A stretch of 64,000 nucleotides of DNA from Lethocerus indicus. Its lineage: Eukaryota; Arthropoda; Insecta; Hemiptera; Belostomatidae. Below the pieces are notes generated by a model. It searched no databases. It was given only the letters and a program-made list of their open reading frames with translations, and had not been told where the DNA came from. The stretch spans positions 8,335,575 to 8,399,574 of the forward strand of contig JACDQD010000005.1 of assembly GCA_019843655.1 (NCBI GenBank). The letters run 5' to 3'. Positions 12,566 through 25,869 of this stretch are shown piece by piece. How positions within the stretch are numbered: the stretch's first letter is position 1; each line of letters opens with the position of its first letter. The translations under genes were made by a program, and so were the position numbers.

Positions 12566-13274
12566 CAATTTTATTTAATACGCGATCGGCGTACTCATCA
12601 TGCCAGAGATCGGCCCCGTAACAGCCGGGTACAAGTCGCCGAAATGAAAACTCGGACAGTTCGATCTGGAATTCGCAGCGGTACAAACATAATATAAGAG
12701 AGAAAAAATACAATGGGACACCTTTTGGTAAAATCCAGGGGAAATTCCAACCACCACACGTCACACAGTTCCGATGGACAAGAATTTCCCCGAACAATTC
12801 TGTTACGCGAAAATAATATTTCAATACTATATTTATCATTTATATTAATATACAAAGCAACTCAGTGGAGTGTATTGAACTTGAAAGCATTTTCACTAGG
12901 AAAACCTTGTTCTAAGACCACGCTTAAATATCTCATTATCTTATTATTTCATTTTTACTCTCGAATGAAATGTGAAATGTTATACTGCGGAATGAGGAGT
13001 AATGCCTCTTTATGAGCTTTGGATTACCATTTTTCCTTCTTATTAGCTTGGTTTATTTTATGAACGTTTGTGTATAGCTTTTTCGTCTTCCGTAGTATCG
13101 CTGTCACTGTTTTGTTTAATATTTTTTCTCTCATATATTGCATATTTTCTGTGGTATTTAATCTAGCCTAGCCTAAACGCCCAGGTGGTTTCACGTTATG
13201 AATGTATTCAATTGAAGACACCTGCGTCAACACCTACGCATTAAGCTATAATATGACTGGACCCTTTAACTCAG

Positions 13275-13345
13275 TTTAACCCTCTGAAGATGGGAGCAGT
13301 ATACGTTACGAAACGTCGGGGACCAGTCCTAGGAGAGGCCTCGAA
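13275..13345 (+). repeat. retroelement-type GAAACGTCGG motif
   Basis: The stretch ctctgaagatgggagcag followed by tacgttacgaaacgtcggg resembles the end signature found in many LINE and Penelope-like elements. A similar motif in inverse orientation is at 46395-46450. No flanking coding domain is readable. Confidence 0.35.
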
Positions 13346-15865
13346 TACGATTTGTCAAACACTGGGGTCCTGCGCTTTGCCGGTCGCCAGATCCTCAACC
13401 GTCCTTCATTTAAGCACCCTCCTGAGGACGAATTTCACACACATTGGCTGCACCCTTCGTATAAAAGACGATACTAAGACAATAAGGGTCTTGCTCATGT
13501 GACAAACACAGTAAGGCAGGACTTGTAAGAACCCATAGGCGAAAGACTAAAAAAATTCCATCAAGATAAACTGATTGAAATCGATTGAATATATGTTCAT
13601 CTAACGTATTCTAAACCAGGCTACATATATTTCAAAGATTTTTGACTGGCAATCCGGTTTGGTTCTAATGTGCATTTGAAACAGACGAATACTAAGACAA
13701 GTTTTATATTTAATCCAGTTATTTTCGATTCATTTTATTTGATACAGACTTTTCCTTCAACTCTCAAAACTTAAGAGTACTTCACTGTAATATACTTATT
13801 TGAAAAATGTACTTACCGGAAAAAAAACTTAAATAGAAATGGTATATAAATATGTATACTTCAAGTACTTTTATTAAGATCACTCTGTACCTACCTCAGT
13901 GGTCACATCACATACGGCGAGTCGCACAATTATTCGCAGTTTTTTTGTTTTAGAAAATAGTTTATTCACTGATAAGATACACTGGAATTGTCGAAAATGA
14001 GGGTCACCAGAAGACACGGAAAAGGCCGGAGTTTCGACGGGAAAACGGTGCGTACAGAACACATGAAAACGGTTCATTCATATTTTCTAACCCGGGTTTT
14101 TCGGGGGTTTTTCTCTGATAAGCCGCATATATATGTATACGCGTACGCTTATTATTTCCTTGCGTCTTATTTCAAATTTTTTTTCCTGTCTAATTTCGTT
14201 TTTTCTATTTTTTTAATTTTTTTAATGAGAAAAAGTCAGAAAAAACATAACCCAAGCCGCATGCTCTAAGAGTTTCGGAAAGGCAGTTGTCCCAAGAAAG
14301 CCCACACACCTTCAGCCAAGCAACATTCACATCCCGTCAGCCTCACGTGAACACTCTGTCCAGCATTACCAGCACCAGCTGTCTCGCGTCTAGCCATTTC
14401 CTTCGAATACGGTTTCATTGTTTAAACAACGCGCTTAATCCCCCTTTACAGACACCGAAGTGGACATTTAAATGTACCGGTTGTCTCCACATTGGCACGG
14501 CTGTAAATATTGGCGCGGAACGAGAGTATTTACTCAAAATTATTGAGTCTCACGAGAGTTGACAACGTTCAAAATCACATTTATTTAAATAGATTTATTT
14601 ATTCATCGCGTATAAAAAGTATATATTTTTTTCCAGTACCGACAGTGATTCAATCGACACAGCTGAGCTTCCATTACAGTAGAGTGTTCAGTGATCGTTA
14701 TATACATACATTATTGATTATATCGCATGCTTATTATTAAAAACCAGTAGGCAGCAATTTTATAAATTTCGTTTTTCAATAAATTTAGCGTAATCTGATA
14801 TGATATTTTTCACTTGACACGAACAAAATCATTAACAACGCAATCGCCTTCGTTATCGTAAAAAAAATTAAGGTAAACAGGATTTCGGTAAACATTTGGT
14901 AATTTTTTCTTCCCACTTTCCCCACCTACCTTATATTCCAAGAGGATTCCCACGGCGGTTGATTTCCTACAATATCTTTATAACCTGTATTCGGCTCGAA
15001 AGTAATTCCTTTTTTTCTATTGCAGTTAACTTTTGGAAATTATATTTTTACTATCTTTTATTTATTTACAGTCGATATTTAAAAGACAAAAAAAGAGACT
15101 GGTATCTATTATGTACGTGTGCAAGAATTTCCAAATTGACTGTGTATAATACATCCATGCAAAAGGGGTGAAAAAATGATCCAAAAATTGAATAATCGTC
15201 CTGCACACTGTAAAAGTCATTATTTTAAAATACTGAACCAAAAAAATGGAAAATTTTATATATAGCAAGAAGAACTGAAACCGATCGCAGCCGTACGTGT
15301 CCGCCTCTCCGCTGTAGGTCGCTCCAATGTACGAGAAAGTGGGAAGAAATTGTGTTTGATGTATATGATATACGAGTAAATAATGATTTGTACAACTACA
15401 ATCTGTCTACTGGAATTGAACAGTGACAAGCAATGGAACAGTGAGGACAAGAGATTTTGGCGATCGTTTAAAAACACAAATAAAAACCGCTTGAAAAAAT
15501 TAATTAATTAAAAAGAATTAAGTGAATTTAAATTTCGAAGCAAATTCGGACACCCGCCAGAATTCGAACACGGAAGTGCACGGGTCGCACGTTTTAATGA
15601 TTTTAATGTTGTAAATTTTACGCCTAGCGACTGTTTCTTTAGCTAAGTAATAAGAAATGGAGATGAGAAGTTCAAAATCATTAATTTACAGTGGACAAAA
15701 ATTATTACAGATATACAGTTATCATTTTAAGACAATTAAACCCCGGGAAAAAATTAAATTTCAGAAAGAATGGGTGTAGAACCTGTAAGGTTCCTGTAAA
15801 GATCCCTCGATTGACTTTAATACTAATTGTTTGCCCAAACTTGTGTCCAATCAACGAAACATACA

Positions 15866-16342
15866 TTAACCCTCTATGGGCCCGTGTAACTTCAGTTCAC
15901 ATTTCAATTTATCGTAATTTTACCAAATAATTATAGCTTTTTTCTTGAGATGGCGGATAAATCTTAATCCTATAACGTTGTCACGACAAACAATAACAAT
16001 ATCAATTTTTTTTTCATTTGCATATGTGCCCATAATTATGAAAGTGGTCTAAGTCAATTCAAACTTTAAATACAACATTTTCATATGAAATTCACACAAA
16101 ATTTCATATTCATAGTAAACTTCCATTAATCAAGACTAATGAAATTCAAAATTAAAATGTTGCAGAATATAAAAATATTTGTTAATTTATTCGAAAGCAA
16201 TTCATTAAATATCTCGAAACCAGAAATATATGACAGACCACTTTCATAATTATGGGCACATATATAGGTTTATAATCGCTGATTTTTCATTCCCCCTATT
16301 TTTTTTAGATTTAAAATAAAAATCCAGCCTATAGTGGGTTAA
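15866..16342. mobile_element. TTAA-flanked MITE copy A, carrying a nested MITE
   Basis: Starts TTAA CCCTCTATGGGCCCG and ends with a decayed cagcctatagtggg TTAA. The terminal inverted repeat CCCTCTATGGGCC flanked by TTAA on both sides is the footprint of a piggyBac-type non-autonomous element. Without the inner insertion it is about 240 bp, like the other copies. The interior (accaaataattatagc, gagatggcg, ataacgttgtcacgac) is shared by all seven copies. The insertion at 16025-16260 interrupts a TATATA stretch of the interior. Confidence 0.85.
16025..16260 (+). mobile_element. nested TA-flanked MITE (inside copy A)
   Basis: 236 bp with terminal inverted repeats tgtgcccataattatgaaag and its complement at the other end, flanked by TA on both sides. 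This is the signature of a Tc1/mariner-type non-autonomous element. A second copy of the same length class and the same plus-strand orientation is at 26643-26879. There is no open frame of interest. Confidence 0.85.
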
Positions 16343-16966
16343 GTTTTCTATTGTTGAATGAAATGTTAAACTTCCAATTACTAACCCAACACTTTCCTGA
16401 ATCTTTGAAACTGTCCAACTTGAGAAGAGATTTATTTTTCTAGTGTACAACGTATTTATAAAATGTGTACCCATTAAGTCAGTGAAGGGCAGACCGGAGC
16501 GTGCAGGGCACCTCCGCCTAGGTGCAACGGGGTATTTCGGCGTTGGGTAAATAAAATTCTAAATAAATGACTGCGCAGTTCAGTGGGTTAACGGTCTATT
16601 AATAGATTCCGACGCGCTATCGCATCGTTCGAACCGGTCCGATAAAACAAAACCTCTTTTTTTATACATATATTTTAATCGATTGAGGGCGTTTTCGGTG
16701 GTGAAAAGCTACGAAAATAAACCACAAAAAAAAATAAAAAATATACTTTCGTATTTATGGACATCACCGGGAAGTGAAACGGCGGCAAGATAATATGCAG
16801 TACTTGAAATTGTGAAATTTAAATTTAATTTTAGGTTCTAAACGGATTTTCTCCAATTCATACTTTCTGATTATTAAAAAAACAAATGAAAATACCGCAA
16901 TTAAAACTCACTGTTCCATTGCTGAATTCTAATAATTCTAAATGTTAGAAAAGATTGGTGTCTTAC

Positions 16967-17035
16967 CTTGATCTTGTGGGCCACCAGGTGCGAACATGTC
17001 TTCAGCTGATGCATCAGCTGACGCGTTCCAAACAC
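16967..17035 (-). CDS. lola: lola internal alternative exon, 69 nt, phase 1-1
   Basis: On the minus strand, acceptor TTTTTTTCATTTGTTCCAG and donor GTAAGAC bracket 69 nt. The exon contributes two bases, 22 codons (VWNASADASAEDMFAPGGPQ then DQ) and one base. Both ends are phase 1, so it can be inserted between the common exon (donor 44672) and either downstream zinc-finger exon without changing frame. The peptide is acidic and Ala/Ser-rich with no fold I recognise. I infer that it is a linker specific to one lola isoform. The support is splice sites plus matching phase plus an open reading frame, not homology that I can check. An unrelated chance exon of this size is possible but unlikely given both consensus sites and the phase match. 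Confidence 0.72.
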
Positions 17036-18157
17036 CTGGAACAAATGAAAAAAATAACTTGTTAATATAATAAGTACAGTCAAATTTAGTATTAGATTGG
17101 CTAAACTCTGTTGGGATACGGTCTCCGTTCGAAGATATCACGTTGTTCTAAGAAATAGCATCGACATTGAAATGAATGTGATTTAAGAATTTAATTAGAC
17201 CAATAGACAATACCGGTTACAGCACCCCTTGCGGGTCGAGCTTGAAACAACACCGTATTATGTTAATTTCAAGGATAAAATCGGCTAGGAAACATTAAAC
17301 AGGAGACTACAAGACTATTTTCGTAAAGTACTAACGTTATGATTACAAAACTGATAGGAATTTACGTTATTAGTATCATATTAATTGCTATAAATAACCT
17401 AAAATCATGGTTATCGCCTTGTATCTTAAAATTATCGAGAAATACTGCATATATATGTAAGTCCAATAGGAGTAGCACAAGAGTAAGATCTGACCTAGAA
17501 CCAGGGATCAAATGGCCTCCAACATGAAGAAAATTGATGAGCCATATCATTTTCTGACCCCCTATACTGCAGTTTCGATTTTTTCATCAAGAAGTAATGA
17601 CACGCCTAAAAAATGCATAATTCTTCGTGAGGGCACTTGATGCTCGGTACCATATCAGTGGGTGGATTCTCGGTCAAGACGGTCAGTAAATGTAATTTAA
17701 AAAAATAATGAAAATCACAGCGAAATAAATGTTGGAAGAATCGCAATGGAATTCGAACCCTGCCACCGGTTGGGCTATATAACAACAGTGGCTGCCAAAA
17801 TACCTGGCCGTGAAAGTTGAAACCGCAGGCATTTCAAGACCTGGAATGCGCGTAGAAAATGAATAGAAACTTGTTGTTTCAAATATGCCGTCGTCCCGGG
17901 ACAGGGCCCGGGAATTATTTCAAATTAATAATCAATTAATAAGTCCACCCGGCTGTCAAAGTCCGGGCGATTATTCGAAGTTTTTTCTCAGTTTTTTTTC
18001 TCCTAAGTGCGTTAGGATTTTCCCTCTACGAGGTTATTCCTAAAAACGATGAATAGTTTCGAGTGAGTAAAATTCGCGGGGAGAAACCGACGTCAGGAAT
18101 GGGTCCGCGATGGACAGTCGATAATTTAACACTGAAGAACCAGTCGCCGTCGGCAGT

Positions 18158-18215
18158 ATTGAGAGCGAAACTTTCACTAAAGCAACACGGAAAAGGGAAC
18201 GGACCCGAACAAAAG
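18158..18215 (+). repeat. dispersed repeat R2 fragment
   Basis: Shares attgagagcgaaactttcac with the 8694 copy and then diverges. Extent uncertain. Confidence 0.4.
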
Positions 18216-18802
18216 AGAGAAAGACTTGGCTGCATTCAAACGCAGAATGCTTCACATCGTCAGAATGCGACAATGCATTTCATTGTTGGACCCAGTGCAT
18301 TGTTGAACCCAAGTGCACGAAGCACGCGGCCGGTTACTTATTTTCCCGAATAAATGTGATTGGATTCCACGTACGGAGACTTTGTCGGATGTTTCTTGAA
18401 GCCGTCGGGATTCGGGCCCTACAGGCTATGCGCAAAAGTGAAAACGATTTAATTTTTCGAATACTCGTTAAGTTGGTATATTAAAACCGAGGAAAATGTG
18501 GAATAAGAAAAATCCGTGAAGGCGGTTTACGCTCTGAATTATTATTTCTAAATTCTGTCTAAAATACGCGATTTAGGCCCGTGGTGAAAGCAGATGAACG
18601 CACTAGACATTATAAGTTCGATTCCAGATATCGGCTAATGCAATATCCTTGTTATGAGCTCAAAAAACCATTTCGTGTATGTGCGTAGATACATATATAA
18701 GCGTGTTCGACTATTACAATTGTTTTATATATATTGTAATATATACTGGTAGTACACCTAGACTGGGACAGGATATTTACACGACATGATTCGTTGAGCT
18801 AG

Positions 18803-18830
18803 TATATATATATATATATATATATATATA
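18803..18830. repeat. (TA)n microsatellite
   Basis: A TA dinucleotide run of about 28 bp, directly seen. Confidence 0.9.
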
Positions 18831-21281
18831 CTTTTCAGTGGTATTTTGTTGCTCAGTGTCCAGAATCCCCGTAAGGATATGTGTACACAAACCATTCCCT
18901 GTCGAGGCGAGAACGGTGGGAAAATAATCAATCTTTCTTACAAATTATTGTCGAATACGCGTATATAACACGAAATAGTTCGTTGAGCCCAATAACGAAG
19001 GCGCTGCATTAACCGCTATCTTGAATCGGACCTACAACCGCTGCACATCCTAGCAGAATAATAATCGGACCGGCCTCGGAGAATTTTTATTTTCAATTGC
19101 GCAGAAGATACTACGGGTCGATTTATTTTCGGCGACTCTAAGTACCAATTGACAACCGATAATAGGTGATTACCGCTACCGTATTCGTTAATACGGTATT
19201 TGATGTTTGAATGCCTCTTGGAGTGAGTCAACACAGAATTATTTTCACTACTTCAGCGGCGAGTTCCTCGATGAAAAATATTGGCGATAATCACAGAGAG
19301 ATAACGCAGAGGGTTCAGATAGCCGGATTAGTGGACACCGAGCGGCCGCATGCAAACTGATTTAAATTTGAACGAGTCGCTTTGTGAGTTTAAAAATAAT
19401 GCATGCTGCAGCATACCGCTTCCGGTTTTCGGTCTGGATCGTGGATTTTTTTTCCAATTACTGGAGAACCGTTTAAAGCGCCACAATTTTCCAGATGAAA
19501 CTCAAGTGTACGAACAGAATTGAGGGGAATTCCAACCACATATATAAAATCACAGAGACATTGGGTTATCTATTATAAGTGGACATGTTGAAGTCTGACT
19601 GCAGTACTTCAAGATCAAATCGCTTAAATACTGAATTAATTTTACTGAAGTTTTATTTCTAACCACTTATTTAATTATAGCGGTTCACGACCCCCTACAA
19701 ATTGTTGGTTGTTTCAAGTTAGAGAGAAGATAGAAACCAGCGTCACGTTTTCCCGAAAAATGTCATATTATGAGATTGCCAGCATGAAACTTTCTTAATA
19801 TCCCGGTCCGGGAAAAAAGGAAACAAGTATTAAATCTTAATTTTAGCAACTTTCCCTGTAAGATAAATATCAAACGGGTCTCGAGCCTTTCGAACGATGT
19901 CCCATAGTTAATTTTCACTTGAGTATCGGAGGGACGGCATTATTTTAAAGTGGACCCAATTAGCAGAAAACAAGTGTCGGGCAGAAGTGATTTTACAAAC
20001 GAAGGTAATTTACACCGTCCCATGTATAAATGCCTGCATATCTAAAAGGTCAAATTATTTATTCATAGCCGCGGGCGAGAATCGTCAACGCGTGTTCAAA
20101 CCGAAATAAGCCGGCCTCACCGAACCGCCTCGGGCCAACATTCTTGTCAGCGCATTCTTTCCATATTTCCCGGCGTCAATATCAATAACAATGTTGATAA
20201 CATCCAGAAAATTAATACCAGAGCGAACATTGCTTTGGCCAATCGAAAAATTGTTCAAACACTCAAATATTGACGCTCCCGATCTTAAAAAGAATACAAG
20301 AAACAATGAATATCAAATTTTTAGTTCATTCACTGTTATGGGTGGCATTTTTGAACCAATACTGCCTCGGGACTGTTTCTTTAACCTTAAATTTTGTACA
20401 TATTTTCCCCTCATTGCATCGGTCGGTTTTTCCCCGCCGAATCTTCGTTGGTGAAGCTTTTCCTCGTCTCCGGGGGCAAAGCGACCTTCCATAAATAACT
20501 CGTAGGGGAAAACCTGTCCGGAGACGATGGATCGCTCGGAAAGAGGCCCTTCCAGAAATCCTATCTACCACAATACTTATTAGTAAAGAACAAATAATAC
20601 TTGACAGAGTAACGGTGGAATATAATAACAAAACCACAGATCCTAACAGTAACTCGCAGATCATCCTCCATTGTCGTAAAATTTCGAAGCAGAACACGTA
20701 TAAAATATGTGGCAAAAATATACTGACAATACGTATCGACTCAAAAATAAACAGAGGTTCAAAATCGTGAACTGCCGGAGGTTCTCCGATTTTCTATATT
20801 TTTCCAAGCTGTTTGAATGTACACGTTCTGAGTAGAGCACGGTGCGCCGCCGGTATTCGAACCCCCACCACCGATTGATATTCACCTACAATCTCATTAC
20901 ATATGGGCCTTACAACTGCAATTTAGACAGAAACCAGTTGTGATGGAACAAAGTTATTATTAACAATACGTTTTGCCATGAATATCCTATCTGGTATACA
21001 TTACAGAAACCAACTTTCCACGCAGTGTTACAAAAGCAAATACACGGCGAGTAGTGTTGCATTTTTCAGGTTAATTCTCCCACATTGCACTCATTGTTCA
21101 AAAAGAACGTCCGGAGAGAAAAATACGAACGTATTTTATTTTTTTCCAAAGTGACAATCCTACAGCCGGGAATGGCACTGGAGGCGGGGATGGGCACACA
21201 ACGGAGCCCGTTTCAAATCATTTAATCTACAGACGAGTAAAGATAAATTGCTGGAGGAATTGACAGGAAGAGAGATAAGTA

Positions 21282-21302
21282 GAAGGGAGAGGGAGAGAGA
21301 GA

Positions 21303-21380
<78 letters not shown>
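21282..21380. repeat. (GA)n microsatellite
   Basis: About 100 bp of GA repeat, interrupted by GGGAGA near its start. This is the longest simple repeat in the window. Confidence 0.95.
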
Positions 21381-21382
<2 letters not shown>

Positions 21383-21539
21383 CAGATAGGAGAGTCAAGT
21401 ATCTAGACTACAACTGGGTCCACAAGAGAAAAAAGTGAAATATTTGTCCTTCGACAACACCGGATCGGGTTGAAAATATAATATTCAGTTGGTCAGTCGA
21501 TGAAGAGGTCAGAATTTAAGGTTCAAGAAGACATAAATG

Positions 21540-21590
21540 ATTGAGAACGAAACTTTCAAAAATTCCAATCAGAAAAGGGAATTGAAACTA
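21540..21590 (+). repeat. dispersed repeat R2 fragment
   Basis: Contains attgagaacgaaactttca followed by a segment with cagaaaagggaattgaaac, similar to the 8694 and 18158 copies. Confidence 0.4.
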
Positions 21591-22728
21591 AAAAAAATAA
21601 ACCATCGAATAATAATTGTTGTAATATCAACCTCAATAGCTCAATCGAAGTGTCGGGCCACCAAAATAGGAACAATAGGAAAAAGACATATCGCGCACAA
21701 TGGCGACTGTTTAAAATGTGGGCATGCATAATTAATGGGGGCGAATTGAAAAACCTCCTCTCCTCCTCACCACTTACCAGGTCACATACGGCAATAACAA
21801 TTGGTAACGCCGGCTCGATCACAATTACCGAACACTCGAGAGCCGGCGCTAGCGACGACCGCAGTCGGATAATATTGAAAGCAAGCAAATGCAAAATTTG
21901 GCACTATTTTGGAGAGTATATAGATCGTATTCACAAAATACCGGAAGCCGAACTCAATATTTAATAATTGACAAGTGCTTTAGAACTAATACGTACATAG
22001 ATGGGGCGAATAATATATTTGCTTTTTGAGTGCAAACTTCGCCAGTCGAAATATACGCGTTAAGCAATTAAAAAACAAACAAATAAGTTTCCATCGAACA
22101 AACAGTGATAAAGTTGTACAAACAGGAAGCGAAATTGATAAAAAAATATTGAAATTGCGCGCCTGAAATTTGCAAATGAGTGCCTCCTCCGTCTTGTGAT
22201 AAGAGAAATCTGGCACGAATAACTTATACTCAAACGATGTTTGATTTATTATAATTGTGTTACTGGGTTACCGCCACTCTTGATTAACTCGATTACCGAA
22301 CCAGTTGTATCACTCTCCGGTATTCGAGGTTATTGGATATATTTGAAAACAGGACTAGGCTTGATCCCGACGAGCTTTCATTTAAACGCAAATATGAACG
22401 GATCCCGAGATGTGTAGTAAAATGATAACCAACACAGTTACCAAAACTAGAGACACTTTTCGGATTCGTTCGATCTGAGCCGGATACTTGACTTGCCATA
22501 CAAAAATCGAATAAATTACACTCCAGTATTACCGGATTGTCTCAATTCTTTGCGTCCCAATTTAAATATATTAAATAAATAAATATGATTTTTAAAATGG
22601 AGGGGGGGGGGAATTAGTGTGTTTCTGTTCAGATGTTCAATACTCTTAACTCGTGTCATTTGATCATCAATGTCGCTTTGTTGTTTTACAGAGTTGTGGT
22701 AATAGGAGATGCTTAAAACATCTAAAGT

Positions 22729-22833
22729 GCCAAAAGTGACTAACACCGCTACTGAAGATGGCGAGCAGGCGAAACCGGTCTAACAAAAGACTAAACCAGC
22801 GAGAGGAGACAGAAACACAACAAATTTACGGTA
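22729..22833. mobile_element. foldback MITE FB, right-arm copy
   Basis: Runs from caaaagtgactaacaccgct through gaagatggcgagcaggcg, gaaaccggtc and ccagcgagaggagacag to the end of the right arm (caaatttacggta). The left arm is absent. Confidence 0.7.
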
Positions 22834-24488
22834 TTAGAGGCCGTCGTAATTTTACGAATCGTAAACCTTCCGCTCGAGAATGCACAATTTTTCGTGCTTT
22901 CCGAAAACAATTTGGGCAGCTAAGAAAGTCTGGGCCTTTCTACCTACATATACAACATAAGCGAAAGATGCGGGTTCATAGGCTGGATCGTAACACAATC
23001 AGTTGAAATTTGAAAATTTCCCTTCAATTGCAACTTCCTCTCATTATATACATTTCGATACTGAGACAAGTTAATCTTAACCAAAATTTAAAGTGAATAT
23101 AGATTCCACCTATTGAATTCGGGGAAATTTTAAATTGGAAACGAATTTTGTTTGGAATTTCAATCTCCTGTGTATCCGTTAGAACTAAGGTCAAAGGCCA
23201 AAATGTGGGACCGCGCGGTTACGGGTTCTCCTCTCAGACGTCAGTAATGCAAAAAGTTTTGCTCATTATAAAATAAAATAAATAAATATAAGAGGAAAAA
23301 CGTATCGCTAATTACGTAAATAACGGATCCATCTTCGTCCGCAGGACGTACACATATCAGGATCGAACGAAACGGAGTGTAGTAAAAAATAATAACATTG
23401 AGGAATTATGCACTCCAGAAATAGGCCATAATATTTGAGAGGGAACAGTTTAAAACACCTATTTACTAAACAATGATGTACCCACATTGTGTCACAAAAT
23501 CAATTTACTGACGTCAAACTATCCAAGCGGGAGAGTTGCCATTAAAATTCATTGTAATAAACCATTAAAATTCTATTAAACAGATCCAACTCTGTTTTAC
23601 ATCTCTTCCACCGCGTTCTATATCCGGTCATAAAACATGAAACATTATATTAAGAATTTTATGAAAATTTCTGACATCACTTACGTCATTATTGTGACAT
23701 CCTAACACGTCGTACGGTTTATAAGATTTTCAATTCTTTGTCCGGGTATCTAAAAAATCTATATCGAGCTGCCGTCTCATGTCCGTATTCTAATAAGGCC
23801 TACATCGGTATAAGCTAATTACAAGATCAATTAACAGCAATTACGGAATTTAATATCTTGAAAGTAAATAAACATAAAACTGAATGAATAATTTTTACAG
23901 GTGGCAGAGCTAATCAATGGTTGAGGCATTAATTAACAAGTGGTCGGGGAATTACATTTCTAAAATGCAATCAGCCTCGGCCTTCATTCATTACCCGATT
24001 AAACAATTTGTAACTAAAATTAAAAATTACACTTCAGACATATCTATATAAACACCGCACAGAAGAAAAACAGAATTACAACGACGATCAAGGACGCTGC
24101 TGGTCTCAATAGAGCGGATGCCCGGCACCTAAACGGGGAGTACGGTACCGTACTCTGTATGGAAATTCTGTAAGTCGCCGGCAAAACTTATTCTCCTTCA
24201 ATTATTATTATAAATAAATCCTTAATTAAAAAATATTTACCAACAGAAAAAAAATTAGTGTGGCGGTATAATCGTACAACTAATAATTATCTGCCTTGTA
24301 TTCAGGAAAGGTCCAGTAACAAGTTACGGGACAATGTAAGACTCAATAATCTCATAATTTGATTATCGTCGTCATAGATCATGTTTCCCAACGAATCAAT
24401 TTTATATGAAGGTGAAAAAAATGTAGCCCCCAATTAATAAGATATTTATAAATCGAATTTTAAGGTGCGGGGATTGGGCCATAAAACC

Positions 24489-24715
24489 TTAACCCTCTAT
24501 AGCCCCAGTGTAACTTTCAGTTCATATTTCAATTTATCGAAATTTTACCAAATAATTATAGCTTTTTTTAGTGAGATGGCGCATAAATCTTAATCCTATA
24601 ACGTTGTCAAGACAACCAATGCCATTTCATTTGCATACATAGGTTTATAATCGCTGATTTTTCGTTACCACAATTTTTTGAATTTAAAATAAAAATTCGG
24701 CCCATAGAGGGTTAA
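24489..24715. mobile_element. TTAA-flanked MITE copy B
   Basis: TTAA at both ends with inverted ends CCCTCTATAGCCCC and GGCCCATAGAGGG. The orientation is the same as copy A, and it is shortened in the centre by a few bases (aatgccatttcatttgc). No inner insertion. Confidence 0.88.
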
Positions 24716-25038
24716 TTTACATTGAAAAACTGAAAAATATAGAGTTATATTTTTAAAATCAAAAGGTCATGAAACACTCGTCTTCAAAAGGGAGCGCTGG
24801 GGAGTTACCTCCACTTTCATTATCGTGCGTTAAGCACCAATTATAATGTACGCCGCTAAAAACGCCATCTCGCCAAAAGTGTAAACACTTGTAAAACTTG
24901 GATTTTTTTTTCGCTTTTTATTGCGCCGCCGCTAACAGAGCAAACAACTTTATTCCGACCGTTATTCCTTTTTTCCCCTCCAACATTTCGTAACATATTA
25001 CATAATCCGCACTTCTGCCGTGCAGATACGGACTGCTT

Positions 25039-25278
25039 TTAACCCTCTACAGGCCCGTGTAACTTTCAGGTCACATTTCAATTTATCGAGATTTTACCAA
25101 ATAATTATAGCTTTTTTCGTGAGATGGCGCATAAATCTTAATCCTATAACGTTGTCACGACAACACCAATATCAATATCAATTTTCTTTCATTTGCATAT
25201 ATAGGTCTATAATTGCTGATTTTTCGTTCCCCTAATTTTTTTGGATTTAAAATAAAAATTTGGCCCATTGAGGGTTAA
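25039..25278. mobile_element. TTAA-flanked MITE copy C
   Basis: TTAA CCCTCTACAGGCCCG at the left and GGCCCATTGAGGG TTAA at the right, same orientation as A. It preserves the uninterrupted centre tttgcatatataggtc, the empty version of the site hit by the nested MITE in copies A and E. Confidence 0.88.
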
Positions 25279-25562
25279 TTCCAAGCGTAAGCCACGCGTA
25301 TATAAATATAACTACTAATACACTAATATAAAGATATCCGTACTTTTACGGCGCTCTGATCCCCCGTTCTGCGGGTCGGTTGCACGTTACATATAAGTTC
25401 TTCGGCGTTGACGGATAAAACGATGCTTGCTGGTTCACTGGAAATATTAGGATTTTAAATGTAAAAATCCGGATAGAGCACGCATAACGGAATTCGTCAT
25501 TGGGCCTTCAGTGCTCCTAAATAAAAAAACTAACTCTGAAATGGAAATCTTCCCTATATATT

Positions 25563-25788
25563 TTAAACCTCTATGGGCCGAAGTTTTATTTAAAATCCAA
25601 AAAAGTTGGGGGAACGAAAAATCAGCAATTATAAACCTATATATGGAGATGAAAAAAAATTGATATTGATATTTGTTGTCTTGACAACGTTATAGGATTA
25701 AGATTTATCCACCATCTCACTAAAAAAGCTATAATTATTTGGTAAATTGGTATGTGACCTGAAAGTTACATGGGCCCATGAGGGTTAA
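25563..25788. mobile_element. TTAA-flanked MITE copy D (inverted)
   Basis: TTAA ACCTCTATGGGCCG at the left and TGGGCCCATGAGGG TTAA at the right. The interior is the reverse complement of copies A-C. Confidence 0.88.
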
Positions 25789-25830
25789 AAGATGATAGGT
25801 TTCCACGTCAATTTCTTTTTTACTACATTC

Positions 25831-25869
25831 TTTCTTCTGGGCGACATTTGTGAAAGTTTTTCTCTCAAT
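25831..25869 (-). repeat. dispersed repeat R2 fragment, minus strand
   Basis: The reverse complement reads gcattgagagaaaaactttc and then acaaatgtcgcccag, the same core as the three plus-strand copies. It begins about 40 bp after MITE copy D. Confidence 0.35.

Larger units (their letters stand above)
8333..16966 (-). other. lola intron with repeat debris and LINE remnant
   Basis: No further exon could be supported between the 69-nt exon and the 8 kb terminal exon. The interval contains a long GA microsatellite (9189-9270), CA repeats near 9358 and 10118, a jockey-like LINE tail (about 11935-12565), a GAAACGTCGG motif near 13310 typical of retroelement ends, and one TTAA-flanked MITE with a nested MITE (15866-16342). 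The remaining sequence is AT-rich with scattered CpG and short non-conserved open frames. Confidence 0.6.
17036..24488 (-). other. lola intron, no gene recognised
   Basis: No exon or RNA gene could be supported. It holds a TA run (18803-18830), a long GA run (21282-21380), two R2 fragments and one foldback MITE piece (22729-22833). A tRNA-like B box in reverse (ggaattcgaacc near 17751) hints at SINE debris. Confidence 0.55.

Noticed and set aside
13880..13950. Possible exon before a minus-strand GTAGGTAC donor
   Set aside because: No acceptor with a pyrimidine tract at a sensible distance, and the encoded peptide is unremarkable.
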